This document shows, piece by piece, positions 34,501 to 46,500 of a stretch of 64,000 nucleotides of DNA. The DNA comes from Tribonema minus (taxonomy: Eukaryota > Sar > Xanthophyceae > Tribonematales > Tribonemataceae), in contig JAFCMP010000124.1 in assembly GCA_017506865.1 (NCBI GenBank), positions 806,001 to 870,000 of the forward strand, in the 5' to 3' direction. The stretch's first letter is position 1. Each line of letters starts with the position of its first letter. The notes under the pieces were generated by a model. It did not search any database. It was not told the DNA's origin and was given only the letters and a program-made list of their open reading frames with translations. The position numbers and the translations under genes are program-made.

Positions 34501-37500
34501 GCTGCTCAGGTCATGCGCCCCTTCTACGGGCTGGGTATGTATAGGCTGCACCGCATACCAAGCATACCCCCCCCCCCCCCCCCAGCGCTCAGTAACATGC
34601 AGCTGCTCAGGCGATGCGATGCACGCCCTGCTAAGGGCTGGGTATGCATCAGCTGCACTGCGCACCAGGCATACCCCCCCCCCCCCCCCCTTATACACCC
34701 CGGCCTCAGCCCTGCACGACCCGCAGACACGCCTGATGTGTTCGATGACATCTGCGCAGCTGTCTTCTCGCAAAACAAAGATTCTGAGTTAGGGGAAGGG
34801 CAATGATGCTGGCACGCCTGAAGGGCATGGCTACCCTGCTAAGTGTGCACAAGCTTCTTGATTTGGCTGCACTTCGCACCAAGCATACATACCCCCTGTC
34901 TCAGCCCAGCTCCACGTGCAGACGCGACTGACACCTGCGGCTGCTCAGGCGATGCGATGCGCGCGCTTCTACGGGCTGGGTATGTATTGGCTGCACTGTG
35001 CACCAAGCATACCCTCCCGCATCACCTCGTCACTAAGTGATGCTCTCAGTTTGGGGCAAAGACGCTGTGGCATCCTCGGGCTGGCACCCCTGAAGGGCAT
35101 GGCTACTGCACCCTGCCAAGTGTGCACGAGATCATGCGCTCAGTGGTAAAGCCAGGGTCACCGCAACACAGGGTAGGGTATGGCTAGTTCTAAACTAGGG
35201 TACCTACCTGGCTTCCCCCGGTGCCCTTGCGCGCCACGATCGCGGCCCCCACGTTGCGCTCATGCTGCATGGCTCAGCAAAAAACGCACGGCAAGATTGC
35301 TTGCATGAGCCACAAGTGCTGCGGCTGCAAGTTGTCTACCCCTAGCCCTAACTGCTGAGACCGAGAGGAATTCGTGTCCATTAGCAGGCAGCAGTCCTTG
35401 CTAACTTAGCAGCAAGTGATCAACACCAGCCTAACCTCGCCCCCCTATGTAGCTAAATTGTTGCGTTCATGCTGCACGGCTCGGCGAACAACGCACAGCG
35501 ACTTGTTTCGTGAGCCACAGCGAGAGCGCCGGCGCTAGTGGCGCTGAGCTTCAAGTTGAGCAGTTTCATACTGCAATCAAACTGTAAGCACCGCGGAAAC
35601 TGAGACGAATTTGTGTCAGTTCGTTGAATGTTGCGCTCATGCTGCGCGGCTCAGCAAACAACACACAGCGAATTGTTATGTGAGCTACGGGGAGAGCGCC
35701 GGCGCTAGCCACGCTGCGGCTGGAGCAGTCTCACGCAGCAATCAAAACTGTAAGCACTGCAGGAAATGAGACGGTGTTGTGTCAGTTCGTTGCAGGCAGC
35801 ATTCCTTGCTGACTTGAGTGGCAAGTCTTTGATGCTACCCCTGATGTCAGCCCCAACTTCAACAAAACACTTCCACGGTTCAGCAAACAACGCATGTCGT
35901 ACTGTCTTGTGAGGCACGGGGAGAGCGCTGGCGCTAGCGGCGCTGGAGCTTCAAGTTGAGCAGACCTAACCCTAAACCTAACCCTTACCCTAGATGTAAG
36001 CACTGCAGACCGCGAGGGGTTCGTGTCCATTTGCCGCAGGCAGCATTCCGCAGCAGACACTGCACTGTAGGCTGCAGAGACCGAGTGAATCGCCGCAGGC
36101 AGCATTTGTTGCTTGAGTTTCCACCAGCGGATCCACCTTAACCCTAACTTCAACCCTAGCTTTAGGGTTGTGGTCATGTTGCATGGCTCAACCAATGACA
36201 CCGTGACAGCGCATTGCCGCAGTGTGAGCCACAGGGAAAGCGTCAGCGCGCTAGCGGTGCTTCAGTGGTACATTGCGGCCCCCATGCTGTGCTCATGCGA
36301 TATCATGACGACAACGCTCAGCTGCGGGCTGCGCGACGTACTGTCTTGCGTCCATTCATCTTGTTATGCTGGTGTCATGCCTGAAGCTAATTCTAAACCT
36401 AACCCTAGGTCGGGAGATTACACGATGATGCTGGAGCTGTCACCTGCACAACACTACTTGCAGTGAACTCTACCTACGACTGCAAGTAGGTATAAGTCTG
36501 AGCAGGTTTTGCAGCACGCGCAGCCGTTCTCACGCTAGTAGCCCTAGATTCAGAGCGACGAGCACTGCTGCGTTAGCAGCGCTCAGCACAGGATGGCGGT
36601 TTCAGCAATCATTCAGCTAGAAAGCCATGCTAAAGCACCCAGGTTTAGCATTGGGGCAAGGGCTAGAGTTTGGGATATTCGAACTTCAAATTTGAAGTAC
36701 TTACGAGCCGCCGGAGCCCGGACTCAAGAGGCTGCCGCCCATGGGTTTGCGCGCGGGGGACAGTGCCAGGGCGCCATGTAGGCTTCTGCAGGGGGAGAGG
36801 GGGCGCAAGCGGCATAAACGTGACTTTAGCTGTAAACAGATATAATTCGAATCGTTGGGTAAACTCTCGAAACTGTGTCTCAATTTGCCTATAAACTTCG
36901 TAGTTTTGACCACCAGAACCTTGTGAAGAGAGTCTGAGTCTGAGTCTAAGGCTGGTGGTGCGCAGGCGCCATGAAGGCTCCTTCCTATGAGAGAAGCAAG
37001 GGCGCAGGCGGCTTGGCTGCTGTCAGAGTCTGAAACTCTGCCCGTCAGGACTTGATGTGAGTGCGTGTTTGTGTCTCTCTCTCTGTGTGTGTGTGTGTAC
37101 GACGAGGTATGGTGTCTTGCAATACACTCAAGTTTGAAGTATTTACATGCATGGGCGAGCTCGCGATACCTTGATTCCGATGATGCGGACCACGCGGTCG
37201 GCATCAGCCTTGACGCTGTTGACATGGCGCTGGCAGGCCACATCATCCCACAGCAGCGCTCAACACCATACGCCAGAGCAGCATGATGCCAGTGGTCGAA
37301 TCCAGTCACAAGGCTGAGCCTCACCGTCGCTCCCCCTCCCCTGCCCCCCCACCCCCAACTGAACTCCTGCACCTACTCAACTCATCCCCCTCACTACTAC
37401 TTGCTGATCTTTGTCCACTGCCCCATGCTTCACTTGAAGTACGTCTATATACCCCCTCCACACCATCGCCATACCTCACCACACCACCTCCTACAGCCCT

Positions 37501-40500
37501 CGTTGAGTCTTTCCAAGTCACTGCCCTCCTATACCAATACACGCGATCTATACCATTGCCATTGCTTTATCACACCTCTTGAAGTTTACTTTCCTACAGC
37601 ATGCCTCACCTGGGTCCGTCGCTCCCCCTCCCCCGCCCCCCCGGCACCAGCTCTCGCGCCCCCCTATCCCCCTCATTGCTGCTCGCAGATTCATCCCCGC
37701 TCCCCCCCCCTTCATCTGGGTCTAGCCCCCCCCCCTTTTCCTCCCCCCCCATGCTGCTCTCCCCGTCTGAGCCGCCATTGGCCGCAGAGCCCTCTGGTTC
37801 GCGCAGGAGCGGGCCCGGGTCTCTGGTGGGGGGGGACTCCTTTGGCATGGAGTCCTTGCTGCATGCGCCACGCAATTAGGCGTAAGACGCTCGAAGATTA
37901 AGGTGGAATCAAAGGGTGCATGCGCACTGCTGTGCAGGTTTAGGTTAGGGTTAGGGTTAGGGTCCGGGTTAGGGTTATGGTGCGGGTTAGTCAGAGGACT
38001 TTGTGCATGCACCTGCCATACATCCGAGCTCTGCTGCCTCTTCAGCAGAAATTTGAAGCATTACACGGCACACTTCGCAGTACCTTGGATCCCTTTCTAT
38101 ATAGGGCTGCGGAGCGCGCGGCTGCACATATCGATTGCGCCTGCATGAGTGACCTGTCCACAATCCATAAACCAGGTGAACACACAAGTACACGAGTACA
38201 GCATGTCATTACACACCAAAACCTCGGGTCCCTCTCTATGGGCGGTGGCGCGCGCGGCTGCAGATCGAGGCACGCCTAACCTGACCCTAGCGCTCACGCA
38301 AGTATCTGCTTCATGTACGCTCTGTCTCAGGGCTGCAGTACACTCCAATGAGATCAACTACACGCAAGTACACAGTTCGTATTGCAGTACCTCGGGTCTA
38401 TGGGCGGCAGCGCGCGCGGCTGCACACATCAATCGCGCCTGCATGATAACCTGACCCCAATCCATGCCAGCCCAAACACATAAGTACACTGTGTGCTTGG
38501 GGTATGCAAATAACACTCCGGTACCTCGGGTCCCTCCCTATGGGCGGTGGCGCGCGCGGCTGCACTCATCAATTCGTTCGCGCGGTAACCTGACCAAAAT
38601 GCATACCAGGTAACACACACAACTACAGTACTTCGAAGCATGCATGTAGTTTACACACCTCGGGTCCCTCTCTATGGGCGGCGGCGCGCGCGACTGCAGG
38701 TCGAGGCACGCGTAGCAGTTCAGCGGACTTGGCGTGTGTACTCCGCAGTACACTCCAATTGCGTTCAGCAGAACACAGGTACACAGTACGCATTGCAGTA
38801 CCTTGGGTCCCTTTCTATGGGCGGCGGCGCGCGCGGCTGCAGGTCGAGGCACGCCACGTGGCGGCTGCGCAGCCAGCAGTGGCTCAGCACATCGGGAATG
38901 GAGGCGCGCTCCGAGGGGTCCGGCCTGAGCATCCGCCGCACCAGGTCCTTGGCTTCGCTGCTAAGCCCGTCCTCCATCTGTGACAGGCAGAAATCGAGTT
39001 GGGCGGCATGGTTCAGCCATTTTCTAGCCCCAACTCCACTTTCAAAGTCAAAAGTCCAGCCCTGACTCTGATTCTACGTGACCCTCATTTATGGGTCCGG
39101 CCTGAGCATCCGCCGCACCAGGTCCTTGGCTTCGCTGCGAAGCCCGTCCTCGATCTGTGACAGTGGTTGAGAGATGCGCTGAGCGGGGAGTGTTGATGAT
39201 CAACTGTAGCCTAACCGTAGCCCTAACGCTGACCCTAACCCGAATCGTCACCCTAAAACCCTAATCCTCACCCATTCAACCTGGAACCCAAGCCCAATCC
39301 TTAACGTAGCTGTCAACGCAGCCAGGGTACTGCACTCGCATCATCTGCAAGTGAACGCGTTCTGGCGGCTTTTGAGCCTACTAACCTTAACCCTAAGCCT
39401 AAGCCTAACTCTAACCCTAACCCTAACCCTAATCCTAACACTAACCCTAACCCTAACTCTAAACCTAACCCTACGCTCTCGAGGACGGCCGCATTTAGAC
39501 CTAACCCTAACCCTAACCCTACACGTGCCCACTGGTGCGCATGCTCGACCACCACTTCAACTTGAGTGCATCTTAGGTGAGGATCACACCCGCTCCTTGC
39601 TGCAAAGGCATGCATGATTGAGCTCTCCATGGTCAGGCGGAGCGTCTGTCCAAGGGGTAGGGTTAGACTTGTTTTTTTGCTTGAGGGGCGAAAAAACCCT
39701 GATTGTACCGGCACCGTACACTCACTTCTTGCTGAAGCAATCTGAAGCTGAAGTAATAGTCTCCGGCATGGCAGCTCCTTCAGTACTATTACTACCTCAT
39801 ACCCGCAGCGCCACTTTCGGCATTGTCGTCCAAATAATAAAAAGCGGCATGCCATCTTCACATGATGCATAACTTCTCAAGTGCTACTAGAGCATCACCT
39901 TGTACTTTTTATTAATTCTTGCTCAGGGCGCGAAAAAGCCCAGATGATTGGCATCTAGCTGTAAGGAATCTACATGTCGTATGACAGTCTGAAAGTGTCG
40001 CAACGACAACCACTCAAACGCCGCCGCCGCCAAATGGCATCTCGGGGTCCTCCTTGTACTCGCTTCGCAGGATGCGCCGCCGTATGGACGCCTCCTTCGC
40101 GCGGTGCGCCCCCCTCAGATCCGTCCCCACTATATTCACATATTGAAGTTATTACTTAACTACTTCAAGTACATGGATTATTACCTTGTACTCGCACCGC
40201 AGGATGCGTCGCCGTATGGACGCCTCCTTCGCCCGGTGCGCCCCCCTCAGATCCGTTCCCTCAAACGGTAGCCGCCCGCACAGTGCTGCAAATAGCATGA
40301 CGCCCAGGCTCCAGACATCTAGCGGCGGGCCGGCGTTGCTGGTGCCGCGAAAGACCTCCGGGGCGAGATAGGACAGGCTGCCGCATGTGGTGCGCACGGT
40401 GGCCCCTGGCCGGTAGAAGTCGCTGTTGAAATTTGCAATGAGGTTTTATGGGGGGGGGGGGGGGGGGGGGGGTGAAGAGTGAGGTACATAGAGAAGGGGT

Positions 40501-43500
40501 GCGTTGCTGGTGCCGCGAAAGACCTTCGGGACGAGGTAGGACAGGCTGCCGCATGTTGTGCGAACGGTTGCGCCCGGCCGGTAGAAGTCACTGTTGAAGT
40601 TTGCAACGAGGATTTGTTTTGCACGGCGAGGGGGGGGGGGGGTGAGGTACATAAGAAGGGGTGCGTTGCTGGTGCCTCGAAAGGCCTCCGGGGCGAGGTA
40701 GGACAGGCTGCCGCATGTGGTGCGCACGGTGGCCTCCGGCCGATACAAGTCACTGTTGAAGTTTGCAATGAGGTTGGGGGGTTTTGGGGGGGGGGGGGGG
40801 TGAGGTGCATACTATATAGAGAAGGGGTGCGTTGCTGGTGGCGTAAAGGCCTCCGGTGCAAGGCAGGAGAGGCTGCCGCACGTGGTGCGCACAGTTGCCC
40901 CTGGCCGGTAGGAGCCGCTGTTGGATTTCAGGTGAAGCATATGGGAGAGGAATGGGGGGGGCAAAAGGATGAGGTATGAAGCGGGGGGGAGCGGGGGGTG
41001 TAGGGGGGGGGCAGTGGGCAGCATGACGTAGGACAGGCTGTCTCATGTGGTGCGAACCGTCGCACCCGGCCGGGTGAAGTGGCTGTTGAAGTGTACGGCC
41101 AGTGTGTGTGTGGGGGGGGGGGGGGGGAGCGTAAGGCATCCAAGGGGGGAAGCGGGGGCAGGGTCTTCATTCACCAACAAACAAATTCACAAGTGAGTAT
41201 TTTCATTCATCCACAGTCATGAACGACGCAGTACTTGAGCTCAAAAGTCGGCGATCTTGACGCACTTCAGCGAGCAGCACCACGTTCATTCATGCAAATA
41301 AACTCATCCCCATTCATGAACGATGCAGAATGCATCCACATTCATGAATGATGCAGTACCTGAGCCCGAAGTCAGCGATCTTGACACACTCCAGCGAACC
41401 GTGCCGCTGCAGCAGCACGTTGTCAAGCTTGAGGTCGCGGTGGCAGATGTGCTGGTTGTGGGCGTAGCTCACGCCGCTGACAATCTGGTGAAACGTCGCG
41501 CGTCCCTGCGTTTGTGTGCACAGGGACGAACGGCACGGAACAAATGACGATCTGATCTGGTGAAACATGCGTGTCGCTGGTGATGTGTGTATAGCGAGGA
41601 TGGTACGGCACGGAACATGGGACACTTTGGTGAACTGGGGCGCGTACCTGCGTACATCATGCGTGTGCACAGGGAGGAATGGCACGGACCATGTGAAGGT
41701 CACCATAAAAGGGAGTTGAGAGTAACAAATTTGAAAAGTAATGCTAGCCCTAATCTAATTTCCGCTGCGTGCACCTCCTGCTCCAATACACGCTGCGCAG
41801 CAGAAGGCAGAGGCGCGTGATCACACGCTACCGTGGCGCCTTTGCTGGTCACTGATGTGCTTGCAAGGTTTTCAAAAAACAACAAGCCAGAGAGCTGCAT
41901 CTTGCGGTGTGCTTGAAATGCACTCTGTTGTGATGCGGCGGGTGCTGCTGCTAAGTGCTGATGCTGCTGCATGCACTCCTGCTCCGCAACGCGCTGCGCG
42001 GGCAGGTGGCAGAGGTGCTTGAAAATGTCACCCACCATCCATGATGCTCAGCAACCCCAAAGCCTAAATCTGACCGCAATCCTAGCCCTAGGGGTAGGTT
42101 AGCTGAGCGCTGCTGCTGCACGCACCTCCTCCTCCGACCCGCGCTGCGCAGGCAGGCGGCAGAGGTGCTTGAACACGTTGCCCTATCCCTCGCGCTGACC
42201 TAACCCTGCCCCTACCCTACCCCTACCCCTATCGCTACCTACCGCTACCCCTGAATTTAACCCTAACCCTAACATGAAGCACCATTACGCACCTCTTCCT
42301 CCAACACGCGCTGCGCGGGCAGGCGGCAGAGCTTGAACACTGCGCCGCCCTCCGCGAGCTCACCCTAACCCTACCCCTAACCCTAACCCTAAGTTTGAGC
42401 GCTGCTGCACGCACCTCCTCCTCCGACACACACTGCGCGGGCAGGCGGCATAGGTGCTTGACCGTGTCGCCCCATTCATAACTGCAAGCTACTCCTAACC
42501 CTCACTCTAACTGCACCGTAGCCCTAAGACTATTAGCCTTGATCCTAACCCTATACCAATGACCGTAAGAACTGTTGCACATACCTCCTCCTCCGACACG
42601 CGCTGAGCAGGCAGGCGGCAGAGGTGCTTGAACATGTTGCCACCCTCCGCTAGCTAACCCTAACCCTAACTATAACCCTAACCCTATATGTAGGGTTAAC
42701 TGAGCGCTGCTGCTAAACGCACCTCCTCCTCCGAAACGCGCTGCGAGGGCAGGCGACACAGGTGCTTGAACATGTCGCCGCCCTCCGCGAGCTCAAAGGC
42801 CAGCACCACGTAGCGCGGCAGGTCCACGTGCTGCGCGAGGCGGATGATGTTGGGGTGCTTCAAGGCGGTGAGGCACTGGACCTGCAAGGGGGGGGGGCGG
42901 GGGGTAGTAGGGCCTCCAAATTAGGATCGGATCGGGTCATGGTAAGGGGTGGTGGGGGGGTGGGGGGGGGTAATAGGGCCTTCATATTAGACTCTAGTCG
43001 TGGCTGGGCTTTATGTGAGTTAGGTAGCGGTTCGCGTAGTGCGGCAGGTCCACGTGCTGCGCGAGGCGGATGATGTTGGGGTGCGTCAGGGCCGTCAAGC
43101 ACTGGACCTGCAAGGGGGGGGGGGGAGGGGGGTAAGGGCCTCTGAGTTAGGATTGGGGGATATGGCTAGGCGTGCTGGGGGGGGGGGGGGAGGTTGCAGG
43201 GCCTTCAAGTTGGAATTCAGTCGTGGATAGGGTTTAAGTGAGTTGGGTAGCGGTTCACGTAGCGCGGCAGGGCGACGTGCTGCGCGAGGCGGATGATGTT
43301 GGGGTGCTTGAGGGCGGTCAGGCACTGGACCTGCAAACGGAGCACAAGGGTATGTTAAGTTAGGGTTCAGGTGCCGGTTTGGGTTAGGTAAAGTAACGGT
43401 CGAACGTCCAACTCGATGTGCTGCGCGAGGCGGATGATGTTGGGGTGCTGGACCTGCAGGGGGGTCGGGCGCGCATTGTAGGGCCTTAAGGTTAGGTTCA

Positions 43501-46500
43501 GGTCATGGCTAGTTTTCAACAGTATGGTCGAGGAGTGAGAATGTCGGGCATGTACTTCAATAAGCGCGGCGAGTCCACTCTTGGAAGTATTGGGCTGCTC
43601 TTCACCGCTCGCGTGCTCCCACAAACCCCATGGCCAAGCGCATTTCTCCGCAGCGGCGCGCGCTGGGACATTGAAGTACATGCCGTTCCCACATATACTT
43701 GGACCACAAGCACTTGCTGCTAGATGACGCCTGTGAGAAGACCGAGCTGTTACTTAGGGTTAGGACTAGCGTTAGCTAACCCTATCCCTGACCAATTTCC
43801 CTACGTACGTGCCCCTCTTTGCCTACTTGTGCACATGAGCTGTCTGCGCCGCGCCGATGTTGCACATCACGCTTTTTTCTCAGAAACTTCATATATAACC
43901 CTGAATTTCATGTCTTAAAATTATATTATACTGGGAGCATATACTGTCTACGCACCTCAGTCGCCGTTCGCTGCGCCGCGCCGATGTGCGCACATCTTAT
44001 TTTTTCTCAGAAAAGTTGTTAACCCTAAATTTCATTTCAGCAGTTATACTTGCAGCAATCACTGTAGCAATTGTACTTGAAGCAATTATTGTCTTCGTAC
44101 GCATCTCAGTCGCCGTCCGCTGCGCCGCGCCGATGTCGCACATCTTGCTTTCTCGCAGAGTATTCTGAACCCTAAAATTCACGTTTTGAAAGCAAATTAT
44201 GCTCGGAGTACTTACTGTACGCACCTCAGTTGCCGTCCGCTGCGCTGCGCCAATGCCGCACATCTCGCTTTTTCTCAGACATTTCAGCACCCTTTTAGCA
44301 ACAATGGTATATAGAGCAATTCTCAAAGTTTCTTGCTTCGTACGCACCTCCGTCGCCGTCCGCTGCGCCGCGCCGATGTCGCACATCTCGCTTTTTCTCA
44401 GAAACTTCAGCGCCACGCGCTCCCGCGTCAGCTGGTGCTCGCCCACTCTGACCTCCCCGAAACCGCCGCGGCCCAAGAAGTCCAGCACCTTAGGGTTGGG
44501 GAAGGGTTAGGGTTAAGAGTCAGGGCTAGTCAGGTTAGGGTTTGGACAGTGCAACACGACGGGGGGTCAAGTACGCCTGAGAATGTGAGGGAGTGTTGCG
44601 CAGACTCATTGTCGAAGTTATGAGGTATTTGGGTATGTATGGGCTGCGAGCCTTGAAATTGCGGCGTCCCAAGAAGTTCAGCACCTGAAATGCACAACAG
44701 TGGGGGTCAAGCATGCGTGAGAGTGTGAGGGAGAGTGACACGCAGCCATACTGGGATACTCATCACTGCTGCATTGGGGTGTGAGCCGTGATGCAGGCCC
44801 GCGGGTGTGATGCCTAACCCCAACTTTAATTCTAACCCTAACCCTAACCCTACGAGTGTGAGGGAGAGCGGGGCCACTCTGTCATGCTCATCCATAAGTG
44901 CATTGGGATGTGAGCCGTGACGCGCCTAACCCTAACCCTAACTGTCACTCTGACAACAGACCTTGACTTGCTGAGGCGACTCCTAACTAACATCACTGTG
45001 ATTACCTTCATTACCCAAGCTACTGTAAGAGTGAGCTAAACATAACGAAAAGAGTTATACTCATACCAATGATGACAATGAATCCCTGGAAGACAACCAC
45101 AAGCCTTGCGTTAAAAATGCTCACATGATCGCTGACAACAATCCTTGCCTTGATAAGAGCTCACATAATTGCAATCACCTAAAGCCGCTGCCCGCCCCCC
45201 CCCCTCCCCACACACACATAAAAATAAGGACCTGAGACCAACACCGATGGCGGTGCATGGTCAACCTGACAGTGTGGCGCAGTGTCGCATCGTTTTTTTT
45301 CCCACATCAAAGCAGTTTGAGGACATCACTTACTTCATGCCTTCCAGAACATGACAAGCACAGGCAGCAGCGCTCACTCTTACTCCCCCCCCCCCACATA
45401 CACAAACACGTACAATCGTGGGCATGCCCAGTTCCCCCGCGTCAGCGGGCGGCCCCGTCCTCACCTCTCTCTTCCAGAATAATAAAAGGTGCGGCAGCGC
45501 TCACCCTGAACCCCCCCATCAGCATGGGCATGCCCGATGCCCCTGCGTCGGGGGCGCCGTCCTCACTTCTCCCTTCCAGAATATCAAAGGTGCGGCAGTG
45601 CTCACCCTGAATTCCCCTCACCAGCGCAGATAGTGCCCTTGTCAGCGGCACCGCCCTTACTTCTCTCTTCCAGAACTTATCAATTAAAGGCGACGGTGCT
45701 CACCCTGAAGCCCCCCACCAGTGTGGGCACGCCCCACTGCCCCGCGTCAGCGGTGCTGTCCTCACTGCTGTCTTCCACACACTAATAGTTGAAGGCAGCA
45801 GCGCTCAGCTCAGCTCACCCTGAAACCCCCCCACCAGCGTGGGCATGCCCGATGCCCCTGCGTCAGCAGCGCCGTCCTCACTTCTCTCTTCCAGAAACCA
45901 ATAATCAAAGGCGCGGCAGCGCTCACCCTGACTCCCCTTATCAGCGGCACCGTCATTACTTCTCGCTTCGAGAAACTGATGATTAAAGGCGTGGCAAGTG
46001 CTCACCCTGAATCCCCCCACCAGCGTGGGCATGCCCCACTCCCCCGCGTCAGGGGGGCCGTCCCCAGTTCTATCTTCTAAAAGGAAACAAATCAGTCGAG
46101 ACTGTGAAGGCAGCAGCGCTCAGCTCACCCTGAAACCACCCACTAGCGTGGGCATGCCCGATTCCCCCGCGTCAGCGGCGCCGTCCTCACTTCTCACTTC
46201 CAGACCATGACAATCACAACGGTTGTAATCAGCAGTGCTCAGCTCACCCTGAAACCCCCCACCAGCGTGGGCATGCCGGATTCCCCCGCATCGGCTGCGC
46301 CGTCCTCGCCGGGCGGCACAAAGTCGGCGCCGTGGCTGACAAAGATGATGGCATCGTCGTCTATCATCATCAGGTCCGTGATCTCCACGCCGTCGCTGTT
46401 GAAGAGGCGGCTGCGGGGGCGCATACAGTATGTAGATAGTTGGTTTATAAAAAAAACTAGTAATACACTCGGAAGTACATTCCATGCATGAAAAGTGTTG

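Noticed and set aside
37170..37260. Exon reading ACQRHVNSVKADADRVVRIIGIK
   Set aside because: That frame looks protein-like but does not match the phase-2 junctions on either side; the in-phase reading (AMSTASRLMPTAWSASSES) was used.
39205..39525. Chromosome end
   Set aside because: TTAGGG tracts occur at many internal places in both orientations with genes on both sides.
40020..44695. Mutually exclusive cassette exons, as in arthropod Dscam
   Set aside because: No copy is a whole exon with both splice sites; heads lie only upstream and tails only downstream.
45415..46205. Regular repeats of about 110 bp suggest a CRISPR array or minisatellite
   Set aside because: Units carry exon 2 tail and donor, vary in length and sequence, and lie in a eukaryotic intron; no repeat-spacer structure or cas genes.
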